64,000 bases of DNA, from contig CAWDLI010000011.1 of assembly GCA_963803245.1 (NCBI GenBank), positions 109,906 through 173,905 of the forward strand, given 5' to 3'. Below the pieces are notes generated by a model, which did no database searches, was not told the origin of the DNA, and worked only from the letters and a program-made list of their open reading frames with translations. This document shows, piece after piece, positions 35,127 to 46,786 of the stretch. Position numbers and translations under genes: made by a program. Position 1 is the first letter of the stretch, and every line of letters starts with the position of its first letter. Source of the DNA: JACVRW01 sp963803245. GTDB lineage: Bacteria; Actinomycetota; Thermoleophilia; Solirubrobacterales; Thermoleophilaceae.

Positions 35127-35912
35127 ATGAACCGCCTGGAGTTCGACGACCAAGTGGTGAAGCAGCTCGACGAGGTCTATCGCAAGCGCGACATGCGCCG
35201 CCGGCGGGCCCTCGTGCACGAGGCGCTTGCTCCCGCGCCGGGTGAACGGATCCTCGACGTGGGCTGCGGGCCCGGCTTCTACGTGGCCGAGCTGCTGGAC
35301 GCGGTGGGTCCGGAGGGATCGGTGGTCGGCGTGGACGGGAGCTCCTCGAGCCTGGCCGTGGCCGCGCGCCGCTGCGAGGGGCGCGCCAACGTGGCCTTCC
35401 ACGAGGCGGACGCCACCTCGCTGCCCGTCGCCGACGCGGAGTTCGACGCCGCGCTGTCGGTACAGGTGCTCGAATACGTGCCCGACGTGGCTGCCGTGCT
35501 CCGGGAGATCCACCGGGTGCTCCGGCCAGGCGGGCGCGTGCTGGTCTGGGACGTGGACTGGTCCACTGTGTCCATGCGCACCGAGGACCCGGAGCGCATG
35601 GCCCGGGTGCTGGCCGGCTGGGACTCGCATCTCACTCACCCCACGCTGCCGCGAAGGCTGGGCTCCGAGCTGCGAGCCGCCGGGTTCGACCAGGTGCGGA
35701 TGGAGGGCCACACGTTCGCGACCGACGAGCTGTCGCATGAGACGTACGGCGGGTGGCTCGCGGACTTCGTGGAGCAGTTCGTGGTCTCGCAGCGGCTCGT
35801 GGACCCCGAGGACGCGAAGGCGTGGGGCCAGGAGCAACGTGCGCTGGCCGAGCGCGGGGACTTCTACTTCGCCTGCATCCAGTTCTGCTTCGCCGCCGCA
35901 CGCCCCCGCTAG
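35127..35912 (+). CDS. Class I SAM-dependent methyltransferase
   Basis: A 261-residue methyltransferase with a Rossmann-like core: ILDVGCGPGFYVAELLD (motif I), VVGVDGSSSSLAVA (motif II), ATSLPVADAEFDAALSVQVLEYV (acidic and post-II motifs) and HRVLRPGGRVLVWD (motif III). The overall pattern resembles the UbiE/arsenite-type group, but the substrate is unknown. The ATG at 35127 is 5 bases after rmlB, so it belongs to the same operon and may modify a sugar, lipid or small molecule made with it. The ABC transporter gene follows 10 bases later from its own promoter-like box. Confidence 0.85.
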   Translation: MNRLEFDDQVVKQLDEVYRKRDMRRRRALVHEALAPAPGERILDVGCGPGFYVAELLDAVGPEGSVVGVDGSSSSLAVAARRCEGRANVAFHEADATSLPVADAEFDAALSVQVLEYVPDVAAVLREIHRVLRPGGRVLVWDVDWSTVSMRTEDPERMARVLAGWDSHLTHPTLPRRLGSELRAAGFDQVRMEGHTFATDELSHETYGGWLADFVEQFVVSQRLVDPEDAKAWGQEQRALAERGDFYFACIQFCFAAARPR

Positions 35913-35922
35913 ATTCGAAGCG

Positions 35923-36672
35923 GTGTACAGGGACGACCCGCCCGCGCTGGAAGTGCGCGGCCTCACCAAGCGCTACGACGACGGCACGCTCGCCGTCGAG
36001 GACTTCAACCTCGAGATCCCGGCGGGGGCCTTCTTCGGCCTGCTCGGCCCCAACGGGGCCGGAAAGACCACGCTCATCAGCGCCGTGTGCAACCTGATCC
36101 GGGTGACCGCCGGCGAGGTGCTCGTGTTCGGCGAGCCGGCCGACACACTGCTCGCGCGGTCGTGGATCGGCCTGGCCGAGCAGGACATCAACCTCGACCG
36201 CTTCCTCACCGTGCGCGAGACGCTCACGTACCACGGCGGGTACTTCGGGATGGAGCGCGACGAGGCCGAGGAGCGCGCCGAGGAGATGATCGGCGCCTTC
36301 GGGCTCCAGGGCAAGCGCGACACGCGCGCCCCGAAGCTCTCGGGCGGCCAGCGCCGTCGCCTCCTGCTCGCCCGCGCGCTGATGCACCGGCCGCGCCTCG
36401 TGATCCTCGACGAGCCCACCGCCGGAGTGGACTTCGAGCTGCGCACCGAGCTCTGGCGCTACATCCGCCGCCTGCACGCGGAGGGCACCACGATCCTGCT
36501 CACCACGCACTACCTCGAGGAGGCCGAGGAGCTGTGCGAGGAGATCGGGCTGATCCGCGACGGGCACCTGATCGCGCGCGACACGGCCGACGGCCTCAGC
36601 GAGCGCTTCGGCGAGGACCGGCTCACGGACGTCTACGTGAAGGCGATGGCCACGGCGAGCGCCGACCTGTGA
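35923..36672 (+). CDS. ABC-2 exporter ATP-binding protein
   Basis: A 249-residue ATPase. Walker A GPNGAGKTTL is at about residues 42-51, Q-loop EQDINLDRFLT, signature KLSGGQRRRLLLA and Walker B LVILDEPTAGVD. The GTG at 35923 begins YRDDPPALEVRGLTKRYD at the normal family start, and TAGATT (35910-35915) lies 7 bases upstream with no Shine-Dalgarno, indicating a leaderless mRNA. The preceding methyltransferase reads up to 10 bases away, so both internal and read-through transcription are possible. It pairs with the permease by a GTGA overlap. NodI-like ATPases that export glycolipid or polysaccharide are the nearest relatives by pattern. Confidence 0.88.
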   Translation: MYRDDPPALEVRGLTKRYDDGTLAVEDFNLEIPAGAFFGLLGPNGAGKTTLISAVCNLIRVTAGEVLVFGEPADTLLARSWIGLAEQDINLDRFLTVRETLTYHGGYFGMERDEAEERAEEMIGAFGLQGKRDTRAPKLSGGQRRRLLLARALMHRPRLVILDEPTAGVDFELRTELWRYIRRLHAEGTTILLTTHYLEEAEELCEEIGLIRDGHLIARDTADGLSERFGEDRLTDVYVKAMATASADL

Positions 36673-37424
36673 CCGGCATGGTCTGGCTCTGCCGGCGCGA
36701 GACGCTGCGCGTGTCCAAGCTCTGGACGCAGACGGTGCTGGCCCCGGTCGTCTCGTCGCTGCTGTTCATCCTGGTGTTCGGGCTCTCGCTGGGAGGCCGC
36801 ATCAATCAGGTGGGCGCCGTGGACTACGAGGTGTTCATCGTGCCCGGCCTGATCACGATGGCGATGGTGCAGGCCGCCTACGCGAACAACGCGTCCAGCA
36901 TCTTCCAGGCGCGCTTCGACCGCTACATCAACGACGTGCTCTCCGCGCCCATGCGGCCCTGGCAGATGACGCTCGGCTACACGGTCGGCGGGCTCTTCAG
37001 GGCACTCGCGATCGGCGGCTCGCTGCTCGTGCTCGCGGTCGTGCTCGTCGACGTTCCGGTCGAGCGGCCCTTTGCCCTGATCGCCGCGGCCGCGCTCGGG
37101 CTGGTGCTCTTCGCCGCGCTGGGCCTCGTGGTCGGGATCCACGCTCAGACCTGGGACCACACGACCTTCATCGCGAACATCGTGATCCTCCCGCTGGCCT
37201 TCGTGGGCGGGGTCTTCTACTCCGTCGACGTGCTGCCGTCCCCCTGGCACGAGCTCTCGCACGTGAACCCCGTCTTCTACTTGGTGAACGCCGTGCGCTT
37301 CGGCTTCCTCGGCGAGTCGGACGTGTCGGTCTGGCTCTCGCTGGGCGTGACCGCGGCGCTGGCCGTGCCCACATACGCGTGGGCGCAGTACCTCTTCACG
37401 ACCGGCAAGAAGCTGAAGGACTAG
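36669..37424 (+). CDS. ABC-2 exporter permease
   Basis: A 251-residue membrane protein with six predicted helices, from APVVSSLLFILVFGLSL to AALAVPTYAWAQYLF, in the ABC-2 fold. NNASSIFQARFDRYINDVLSAPM after helix two and the final NPVFYLVNAVRFGFLG are typical of NodJ-like permeases that export lipochito-oligosaccharide, polysaccharide or drugs. The start is GTG at 36669, overlapping the ATPase stop; ATG at 36678 is an alternative. It ends the rml-methyltransferase-ABC block. Confidence 0.87.
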   Translation: MTGMVWLCRRETLRVSKLWTQTVLAPVVSSLLFILVFGLSLGGRINQVGAVDYEVFIVPGLITMAMVQAAYANNASSIFQARFDRYINDVLSAPMRPWQMTLGYTVGGLFRALAIGGSLLVLAVVLVDVPVERPFALIAAAALGLVLFAALGLVVGIHAQTWDHTTFIANIVILPLAFVGGVFYSVDVLPSPWHELSHVNPVFYLVNAVRFGFLGESDVSVWLSLGVTAALAVPTYAWAQYLFTTGKKLKD

Positions 37425-37456
37425 CCGGGTACGTCGCTCCGCGCAGGCGCCGCGCC

Positions 37457-37508
37457 GGGGGTGTGGGGACTTTCCGTTGGCATACATCGAAAAGTCCCCA
37501 AGCCCCCC
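37457..37508. terminator. Bidirectional terminator hairpin
   Basis: GGGGG-TGT-GGGGACTTTcCG pairs with CGaAAAGTCCCC-AAG-CCCCC: two helices with a single symmetric 3-base internal loop and an 11-base apex. It lies 33 bases after the exporter permease stop and 35 bases from the 3' end of the convergent DMT transporter gene, so it can end transcription from both sides. Confidence 0.65.
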
Positions 37509-37542
37509 GAGCCGCGCGCATTCGGCCCCCGGTAACCCACAC

Positions 37543-38412
37543 CTAGGTCCGCAACGGCTCGCGGACCCCGGGAGCGGGGATCAGCGCTGCCGCGGCGATC
37601 ACGAACACGAAGGCCAGCAGCCGCACGCTCAGCCCGAGCGGCTCGTCCGGCAGCGGCTCGCGGAACACGAGCGGCCCGGAGGCGATCGTGAACACGTTGG
37701 CCGTGGCGCTCGTGATCGCGATCACGGCCACCACCGGCCCGAGCTGGAGTGACCTCGCCGACACGAGCAGCCCGATCATCGAGAGCGCGAAGATCACGAG
37801 CGCCAGCGGGTCGAGCACGACGGCAAGACCGCGGTCGGCGTTGTCGCTGATCGCCTTGATGGCCACATCCGAGCCTCCCCAGAGCAGACCCGCCGACACG
37901 GCCAGCACGAGACCCTCCCGCTGGCGCGCGAGCGGGACCAGGGCCAGGCCGGCCACGGTCGCGAAGCCGATATAGGCCGACAGCGTGGCCACCGAGTGGC
38001 TCGCGTGCGCCGAGTCGGCCGTGCCCTCGAGCGTCGCGGCCAGGAACGCCAGCCCCGCAGCGGTGAGCCCCACGCAGAGCCACTCGCGCCGGGTGACCGA
38101 GTGGCCGAAGACGCGGTCGGCGGTCACGGTGAGCAGCACGAGCCCGCCGGCGATCACCGACTGGACGATCGAGATCGGGGCCAGGGCCAGCGCCGCCACG
38201 TGGAAGCCCCACGACGTTGTGGCGACCACGCAGCCGATCGCGTAGACCGGCGAGCGGAACAGGCCGACGGTGCTCTTCAGCGGCCGGCTCCATTCGACCG
38301 GCGGGGCCGCCACGGCCCCGCGGTGCTTGAGCAGGAAGCCGACGATCGAAGCCAGGGCGGTGACCCCGGCCATGAGCACGCCGAGCTGGACGGAGAGCGC
38401 CACGACCGCCAA
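37543..38412 (-). CDS. DMT/EamA-type transporter
   Basis: A 289-residue membrane protein with about ten hydrophobic helices in two homologous halves, the architecture of drug/metabolite transporters. A short basic loop after helix one (KHRGAVAAPPVEWSRPLKS), SIVQSVIAGGLVLL and LQLGPVVAVIAITSATANVF are similar to the NIPA/DMT branch of magnesium or metabolite carriers; the substrate is not assignable. The TTG at 38412 opens the first helix; an ATG at 38373 would shorten it. The start is only 16 bases from the start of the divergent uracil-DNA glycosylase gene. Confidence 0.78.
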   Translation of the reverse strand: MAVVALSVQLGVLMAGVTALASIVGFLLKHRGAVAAPPVEWSRPLKSTVGLFRSPVYAIGCVVATTSWGFHVAALALAPISIVQSVIAGGLVLLTVTADRVFGHSVTRREWLCVGLTAAGLAFLAATLEGTADSAHASHSVATLSAYIGFATVAGLALVPLARQREGLVLAVSAGLLWGGSDVAIKAISDNADRGLAVVLDPLALVIFALSMIGLLVSARSLQLGPVVAVIAITSATANVFTIASGPLVFREPLPDEPLGLSVRLLAFVFVIAAAALIPAPGVREPLRT

Positions 38413-38428
38413 GGGTAGGGTCCGGGGC

Positions 38429-39091
38429 TTGGGCCCCGCCGACCTGCAGGAGCTGGAGCGGCGCGTGACCGGCTGCCGACGTTGCCCGCGGCTCGTGGAG
38501 TGGCGGGAGCGGGTGGCCGCCGAGAAGCGCGCCGCGTTCCGCGACGAGGACTACTGGGGCCGGCCGCTGCCCGGGTTCGGCGACCCCCGCGCGCGCGTCT
38601 ACGTGCTCGGCCTGGCGCCGGCCGCGCACGGGGGCAACCGCACGGGCCGCGTGTTCACCGGCGACCGCTCGGGCGACTGGCTCTTCGGCTCGCTGCACCG
38701 GACCGGCTTCGCCAACCAGCCCACGTCGGTCGCGCGCGACGACGGCCTGCGTCTCAGCGGCGCGTTCGTGACCGCGGCGGTGCGCTGCGCGCCGCCCGCC
38801 AACAAGCCGCTGCCCTCGGAGCGCGACAACTGCCTGCCGTACGCGGCAGAGGAGCTCGAGCTGCTCGGTCCGCGAGTGATCGTCTGCCTCGGCGGGTTCG
38901 CCTGGGACGCCGCGTGCCGGCTGATCGGCCTGCGCCCCAAGCCGCGCTTCGGGCACGGTGCGGAGCACTTCGTGGCGGACGGGCCGGTGCTGCTCGGCAC
39001 CTACCACCCGAGCCAGCAGAACACCTTCACCGGCCGCCTCACGGAGGAGATGCTGGACGCGGTCTTCCTCCGCGCCCGTGAGCTCGCCTAG
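38429..39091 (+). CDS. udgB: Uracil-DNA glycosylase, family 5 (UdgB)
   Basis: A 220-residue iron-sulfur glycosylase removing uracil and other damaged bases from DNA. Candidate 4Fe-4S Cys are in TGCRRCPRL and the later VRCAPPANKP and DNCLPYA. The catalytic region is GLAPAAHGGNRTGRVFTGD, specific to family 5, and LLGTYHPSQQNT is the conserved second motif. The start is a TTG at 38429 with TAGGGT (38416-38421) 7 bases before it and no Shine-Dalgarno, another leaderless case. The 3' end overlaps the convergent lipoprotein gene by 4 bases. Confidence 0.88.
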   Translation: MGPADLQELERRVTGCRRCPRLVEWRERVAAEKRAAFRDEDYWGRPLPGFGDPRARVYVLGLAPAAHGGNRTGRVFTGDRSGDWLFGSLHRTGFANQPTSVARDDGLRLSGAFVTAAVRCAPPANKPLPSERDNCLPYAAEELELLGPRVIVCLGGFAWDAACRLIGLRPKPRFGHGAEHFVADGPVLLGTYHPSQQNTFTGRLTEEMLDAVFLRARELA

Positions 39092-39384
39092 CGGCCGAGC
39101 TCCTCGCGCAGCCTCTCGATCTCGCGCTTGACGTCGTCCGCGCGGGCACTGCCGTCGTCGCGCAGCTCGTCGAGCCTCTTCTCGAGCTTGTCCAGGCGCT
39201 TGTCGCGCTCGCCCTCGGAGTCCACCGAGTCCTGCAGGTCCTCCGCCTCGGTCTTCACGTCGCCGGCTGCGTCCTCCACTTTGTCGCGAGCGTCGTTCGC
39301 CTCGTCCTCGCCGCAGGCCGCGGGCACGACCGCGAACACGGCCGCGAGGGCGAGGGCGAGAAGGCGCACGCGAAGTCGGCTCAT
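39088..39384 (-). CDS. Small lipoprotein with coiled coil
   Basis: A 98-residue protein starting MSRLRVRLLALALAAVFAVVPAACGED. The hydrophobic segment and Cys followed by Gly-Glu-Asp resemble a lipoprotein signal, though PAAC departs from the usual LxxC box. The rest is a highly charged amphipathic helix (DKRLDKLEKRLDELRDD, DVKREIERLREELGR), predicted to form a coiled coil outside the membrane. The ATG at 39384 is preferred to an upstream frame extension of 11 residues because it starts the signal. The function is unknown. Confidence 0.62.
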   Translation of the reverse strand: MSRLRVRLLALALAAVFAVVPAACGEDEANDARDKVEDAAGDVKTEAEDLQDSVDSEGERDKRLDKLEKRLDELRDDGSARADDVKREIERLREELGR

Positions 39385-39428
39385 ACGGGGCACGTACCCC
39401 GCGGCCAGGTCTGCCAACCGGGAATCCC

Positions 39429-39590
39429 GCTACGGTTTGGTCCACCTGAAACAGCCGAGTTCCCGGTCGCACGATGGCCGGGGAGCGGGGGACCCAACGT
39501 TTTCGGGGCGAATCCAGGGCATCAGCCCGGTAGCGCATCTCTTCTAGCGCGAGCCCGTCAGCTAACCCCGTAGGCGCGAGAAGAGAAGGA
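39429..39590 (+). promoter_or_regulatory. Cyclic di-AMP riboswitch (ydaO/yuaA type)
   Basis: The leader of the first NlpC/P60 gene contains the conserved ydaO blocks in order: GCGGGGGACCCA (39485-39496), GGGGCGAATC (39505-39514) and CCGTCAGCTAACCCCGTAGG (39555-39574). The last lies in a hairpin whose arms CTCTTCT-GCGC and GCGC-AGAAGAG (39539-39550 with 39574-39585) are clear. The 3' arm runs directly into AAGGAG, the ribosome-binding site, so ligand binding could hide or release it. In actinobacteria this class typically controls wall hydrolases and Rpf proteins, matching the gene here. Confidence 0.9.
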
Positions 39591-39602
39591 GTACCGCCGT
39601 TC

Positions 39603-40349
39603 ATGAGACGCGCACTTCCGGCGTTCGCCGCTGTCGTGCTTGTTGCCGTCCTGCCCGCGGGTGAGGCGATCGCCGCCCCGTATGCCTCCCGCACGCTGCG
39701 CGAGGGAACGAGCGGCAAGGACGTGCGCGCCTTCCAGCGCTACCTCGACCGCGCGGGTCAGGAGACCGGCGTGGACGGCGAGTTCGGCCCCGCCACCGCG
39801 TCGAGCCTGCGCGCCCTCGAGTCGGAGGAGGGCAGGACCGTGGACGGCGTGGCCACCCGCTCCGACCAGCGCCTCGTCCGCAGGCGCGCGGCCGAATCGG
39901 TGAACTCCACGGACGGTCAGGAGCCGTACACGGCGCCCACGGGCGAAGCGAGCGTCGGCGCCGACGGCCTCGCCGTGCCGCCGGCCGATGCTCCCGCCGA
40001 GGTCGTCGAGATCATCGCGGCCGGCAACAAGATCGCGCGCAAGCCGTACAAGTACGGCGGCGGCCACGGGCGCTGGCGCGACAGCGGCTACGACTGCTCC
40101 GGCTCGATCAGCTACGCCCTCCACGGCGCCGGACTGCTCGACTCGGCGCTCGACTCGTCGGCGTTCGCGAGCTGGGGCGAGCGTGGCCGTGGCGAGTGGG
40201 TGACGGTGCGCACCAACCCGGGCCACGCCTACATGATCGTGGCGGGACTCCGGTTCGACACGAGCGCCCGCAAGCGAGGGACCACGCGCTGGACCGAGAC
40301 GATGCGCTCGCCGCGCGGGTACGTCGCGCGCCATCCCGAGGGCCTCTAG
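39603..40349 (+). CDS. NlpC/P60 cell-wall peptidase with peptidoglycan-binding domain
   Basis: A 248-residue secreted wall enzyme. A signal peptide (ALPAFAAVVLVAVLPAGEAIA) is followed by a peptidoglycan-binding domain 1 (about 35-90, VRAFQRYLDRAGQETGVDGEFGPAT) and an NlpC/P60-like catalytic domain. The nucleophile Cys is in GYDCSGSISYALHG, near residue 165, and the His in PGHAYMIVAGLRFDT. It likely cuts peptide stems of peptidoglycan. The ATG at 39603 is 12 bases after AAGGAG, which forms the end of the cyclic di-AMP riboswitch, so expression is expected to follow this messenger. Confidence 0.88.
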   Translation: MRRALPAFAAVVLVAVLPAGEAIAAPYASRTLREGTSGKDVRAFQRYLDRAGQETGVDGEFGPATASSLRALESEEGRTVDGVATRSDQRLVRRRAAESVNSTDGQEPYTAPTGEASVGADGLAVPPADAPAEVVEIIAAGNKIARKPYKYGGGHGRWRDSGYDCSGSISYALHGAGLLDSALDSSAFASWGERGRGEWVTVRTNPGHAYMIVAGLRFDTSARKRGTTRWTETMRSPRGYVARHPEGL

Positions 40350-40425
40350 GCGCTGGGCGATTCGTTGCAGATGCAGGCATTCCCGTGCTGATGGGTACGG
40401 TCCTACCAAGTTGAGAAACCGCCGC

Positions 40426-40497
40426 GTCTCTGAAACTTCGTGTTTCGGAGACCCGGGGATCGCCGTTACAGGGCTCGCCGCCCCCCGCTGATCCCCG
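40426..40497 (+). promoter_or_regulatory. Structured leader of the second NlpC/P60 gene
   Basis: An 11-pair hairpin GTCTCTGAAAC/GTTTCGGAGAC with a TTCGT loop at 40426-40452 is followed by CGGGGATC (40454-40461) pairing with GATCCCCG (40490-40497). The first may terminate the upstream nlpC transcript; the second is part of the leader 35 bases before the next start. Conserved ydaO blocks are absent, so it is not called a second c-di-AMP switch. Confidence 0.45.
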
Positions 40498-40532
40498 CCT
40501 GGCCGCAAGCTGACTCGAAGGAGAACGCGCCG

Positions 40533-41061
40533 ATGAAACGGACGCTGCTCGCGCTCGTCTGCACCGCCACAGCCACTGCACTTCCCACGGCCGCCATCGC
40601 GGGGCCGTACGAGGGCGACGCCGTGGCGCCAATGGAGGTCAAGGTCGCGTCCAAGCGAGCCACGATCGGGCCCGACGGCCTGGCGGTGCCCCCGGCGTCG
40701 GCGCCGCGCGCCGTCGTCCAGATCATCCGGGCGGGCAACGCCATCGCGAGGACGCCGTACAAGTACGGGGGCGGGCACGGCATCTGGCGCGACAGCGGCT
40801 ATGACTGCTCGGGCTCCGTGAGCTACGCGCTGCACGGCGCCGGCCTGCTCGACGTGGCGCTCGACTCGATGCGGCGTAGCCGCCTTCGGCAAGCCGGGTT
40901 CCGGCCGCTGGGTCACGGTGATGGGCAACCCGGGCCACGCCTACATGGTCGTGGCCGGCCTGCGCTTCGACACAAGCTCGAGCAACCAGACCGGCAACCG
41001 CTGGTCGACGCAGATGCGCTCTCCCGCCGGCTACGCCGTGCGCCACCCCGAGGGTCTCTAG
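40533..41061 (+). CDS. NlpC/P60 cell-wall peptidase, one frameshift
   Basis: The reconstructed product is about 175 residues and is a paralogue of the preceding protein without the peptidoglycan-binding domain. It has a signal peptide (LLALVCTATATALPTAAIA), RTPYKYGGGHGIWRDSGYDCSGSVSYALHG with the nucleophile Cys, and after the break PGHAYMVVAGLRFDTSSSN with the His and RSPAGYAVRHPEGL at the end. One extra base near 40868, between LLDVALDS and VAAFGKPGSGRW, breaks the frame. Downstream residues are fully conserved with the paralogue, so an indel error is likelier than decay. The ATG at 40533 follows GAAGGAG. The two genes are a local duplication. Confidence 0.82.
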
Positions 41062-41086
41062 AGCACCCGGTACGCTCGGTGGTCGC

Positions 41087-45536
<4,450 letters not shown>

Positions 45537-45551
45537 GGCTCGGGGCGCGCG

Positions 45552-46211
45552 ATCGACGCCGACCAGAGCGCGCGCCGCCTGGCCGCCGATGCGCTGGCCG
45601 CGGAGGATCCGACGGGCTGGTTCGAGCGTCTGTACTCCGCGGCGGAGGCCGGCGCGGCCGTGGTGCCCTGGGATCGCGAAGCGCCGCATCCGGTGCTGCT
45701 CGAGTGGGGACGAAGGAGCGAGCCCGACGGTCGCGGGCGCCGGGCGCTCGTGGTCGGCGCCGGGCTCGGGGCCGACGCCGAATACATCGCCGGCTTCGGG
45801 TTCGACACCGTCGCATTCGACGTCGCCCCAACGGCGGTGGAGACCGCCCGGCGGCGCTTTCCCGGCTCGAGCGTCCGCTACGTCGTGGCCGACCTGCTCG
45901 ACCCGCCCGGCGAGTGGCGGGCGGCGTTCGACCTCGTCGTCGAGAGCCTCACGGTCCAGTCCCTCCCGGACCCGCCCCGCGCGGAGGCGATCGCCGGCGT
46001 CGCCGCGATGGTCGCCCCCGGCGGCACGCTCATCGTGGTCGCGACCGCGCGTGACGAACGGAGCGGGCCCGTCCAGGGTCCGCCGTGGCCGCTCACGAGA
46101 GCGGAGATCGACGCGTTCGCGACCGGCGACCTCGAGCCGGTGCGAATCGAGGAGATCCGCGACGACGAGGCGCCGCCCCGCTGGCGGGCGGAGTTCCGGC
46201 GGCCCGGCTAA
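45552..46211 (+). CDS. Class I SAM-dependent methyltransferase, uncertain start
   Basis: About 219 residues. The Rossmann core is ALVVGAGLGADAEYIAGFGFDTVAFDVAPTAVE (motif I-II), DLLDPPGEWRAAFDLVVESLTVQSL, then MVAPGGTLIVVATAR. Thiopurine-type methyltransferases share this pattern, but the substrate is unknown. The upstream residues DADQSARRLAADALAAEDPTGWFERLYSAAEAG look like a genuine N terminus, yet the only codon at its head is ATC at 45552; GTG at 45657 or 45660 would give a protein truncated before the cofactor fold. It directly follows lhr in the same frame after its stop and converges with the VOC gene, overlapping it by 4 bases. Confidence 0.72.
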   Translation: MDADQSARRLAADALAAEDPTGWFERLYSAAEAGAAVVPWDREAPHPVLLEWGRRSEPDGRGRRALVVGAGLGADAEYIAGFGFDTVAFDVAPTAVETARRRFPGSSVRYVVADLLDPPGEWRAAFDLVVESLTVQSLPDPPRAEAIAGVAAMVAPGGTLIVVATARDERSGPVQGPPWPLTRAEIDAFATGDLEPVRIEEIRDDEAPPRWRAEFRRPG

Positions 46212-46711
46212 CGCCGCGGCCGGCCTGACACAGGGTGGTCGGGGGCCGGGTCGAAGGCGGCGCCCTCGGCGAGCAGGCCCATCCCGGGGACGTGGTTGAG
46301 CTCGAGCCTGATGCCTTCCGGATCTCGGAAGGAGAGCGAGTAGTAGCCCGGCGCCCAGGGACCCTCCTCCGGCGCGCGCACCATGTCCGCCCCGATGTCC
46401 TGCAGAAATTCGTACAGGGCGTCGACGTCTTCGCGACGCCGGGCCCTGAAGCACAGGTGGTCCATGCCGGGTGCGGTCTCCGCGTACGCAGCGTCGGCGT
46501 GTTCTGGATCGGCGCGGCGAATGGCGACCGCGGTGCGGCCGCCGACGTAGTAGACGAACTCCGGGGACCGAGGGCGAACGGCTTGAAGACCCAGAAACGG
46601 CATCAGCCGGTCGTAGAAGGCGATGCACTCCTCGATGCGATTGACCCTGAGGACGACATGGGCGACACCGTTGATGTCCAGTCCCTTTCGGGAGTTCGCC
46701 GCCGTCGACAT
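46208..46711 (-). CDS. VOC family protein, glyoxalase/bleomycin-resistance fold
   Basis: A 167-residue protein of the vicinal oxygen chelate superfamily with two beta-alpha-beta-beta-beta modules: GVAHVVLRVNRIEECIAFYDRLMPFLGL and PGMDHLCFRARRREDVDALYEFLQDIGADMV. Likely metal ligands are the His residues in VAHVVL and MDHLCF and the Glu in RLELNHVPG. Its reaction is unknown; family members include dioxygenases, isomerases and antibiotic-binding proteins. The ATG at 46711 is 75 bases from the divergent SARP regulator start. Confidence 0.8.
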   Translation of the reverse strand: MSTAANSRKGLDINGVAHVVLRVNRIEECIAFYDRLMPFLGLQAVRPRSPEFVYYVGGRTAVAIRRADPEHADAAYAETAPGMDHLCFRARRREDVDALYEFLQDIGADMVRAPEEGPWAPGYYSLSFRDPEGIRLELNHVPGMGLLAEGAAFDPAPDHPVSGRPRR

Positions 46712-46786
46712 GGGGCCGCAGCTTAGGTGCTGATCCCCGGGCTGGTGACCAGCGTGTTACGTTCAGCACCAGCACTAGGACTCGCG

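Noticed and set aside
31792..37424. An antibiotic or glycopeptide gene cluster around rmlABD
   Set aside because: There is no glycosyltransferase, polyketide or peptide synthetase gene nearby; the set fits basic sugar-nucleotide supply.
40426..40532. A second ydaO-type riboswitch before the second NlpC gene
   Set aside because: The GGGGGACCCA, GGGGCGAATC and CAGCTAACC blocks seen in the first leader are missing; only general stem-loops are present.
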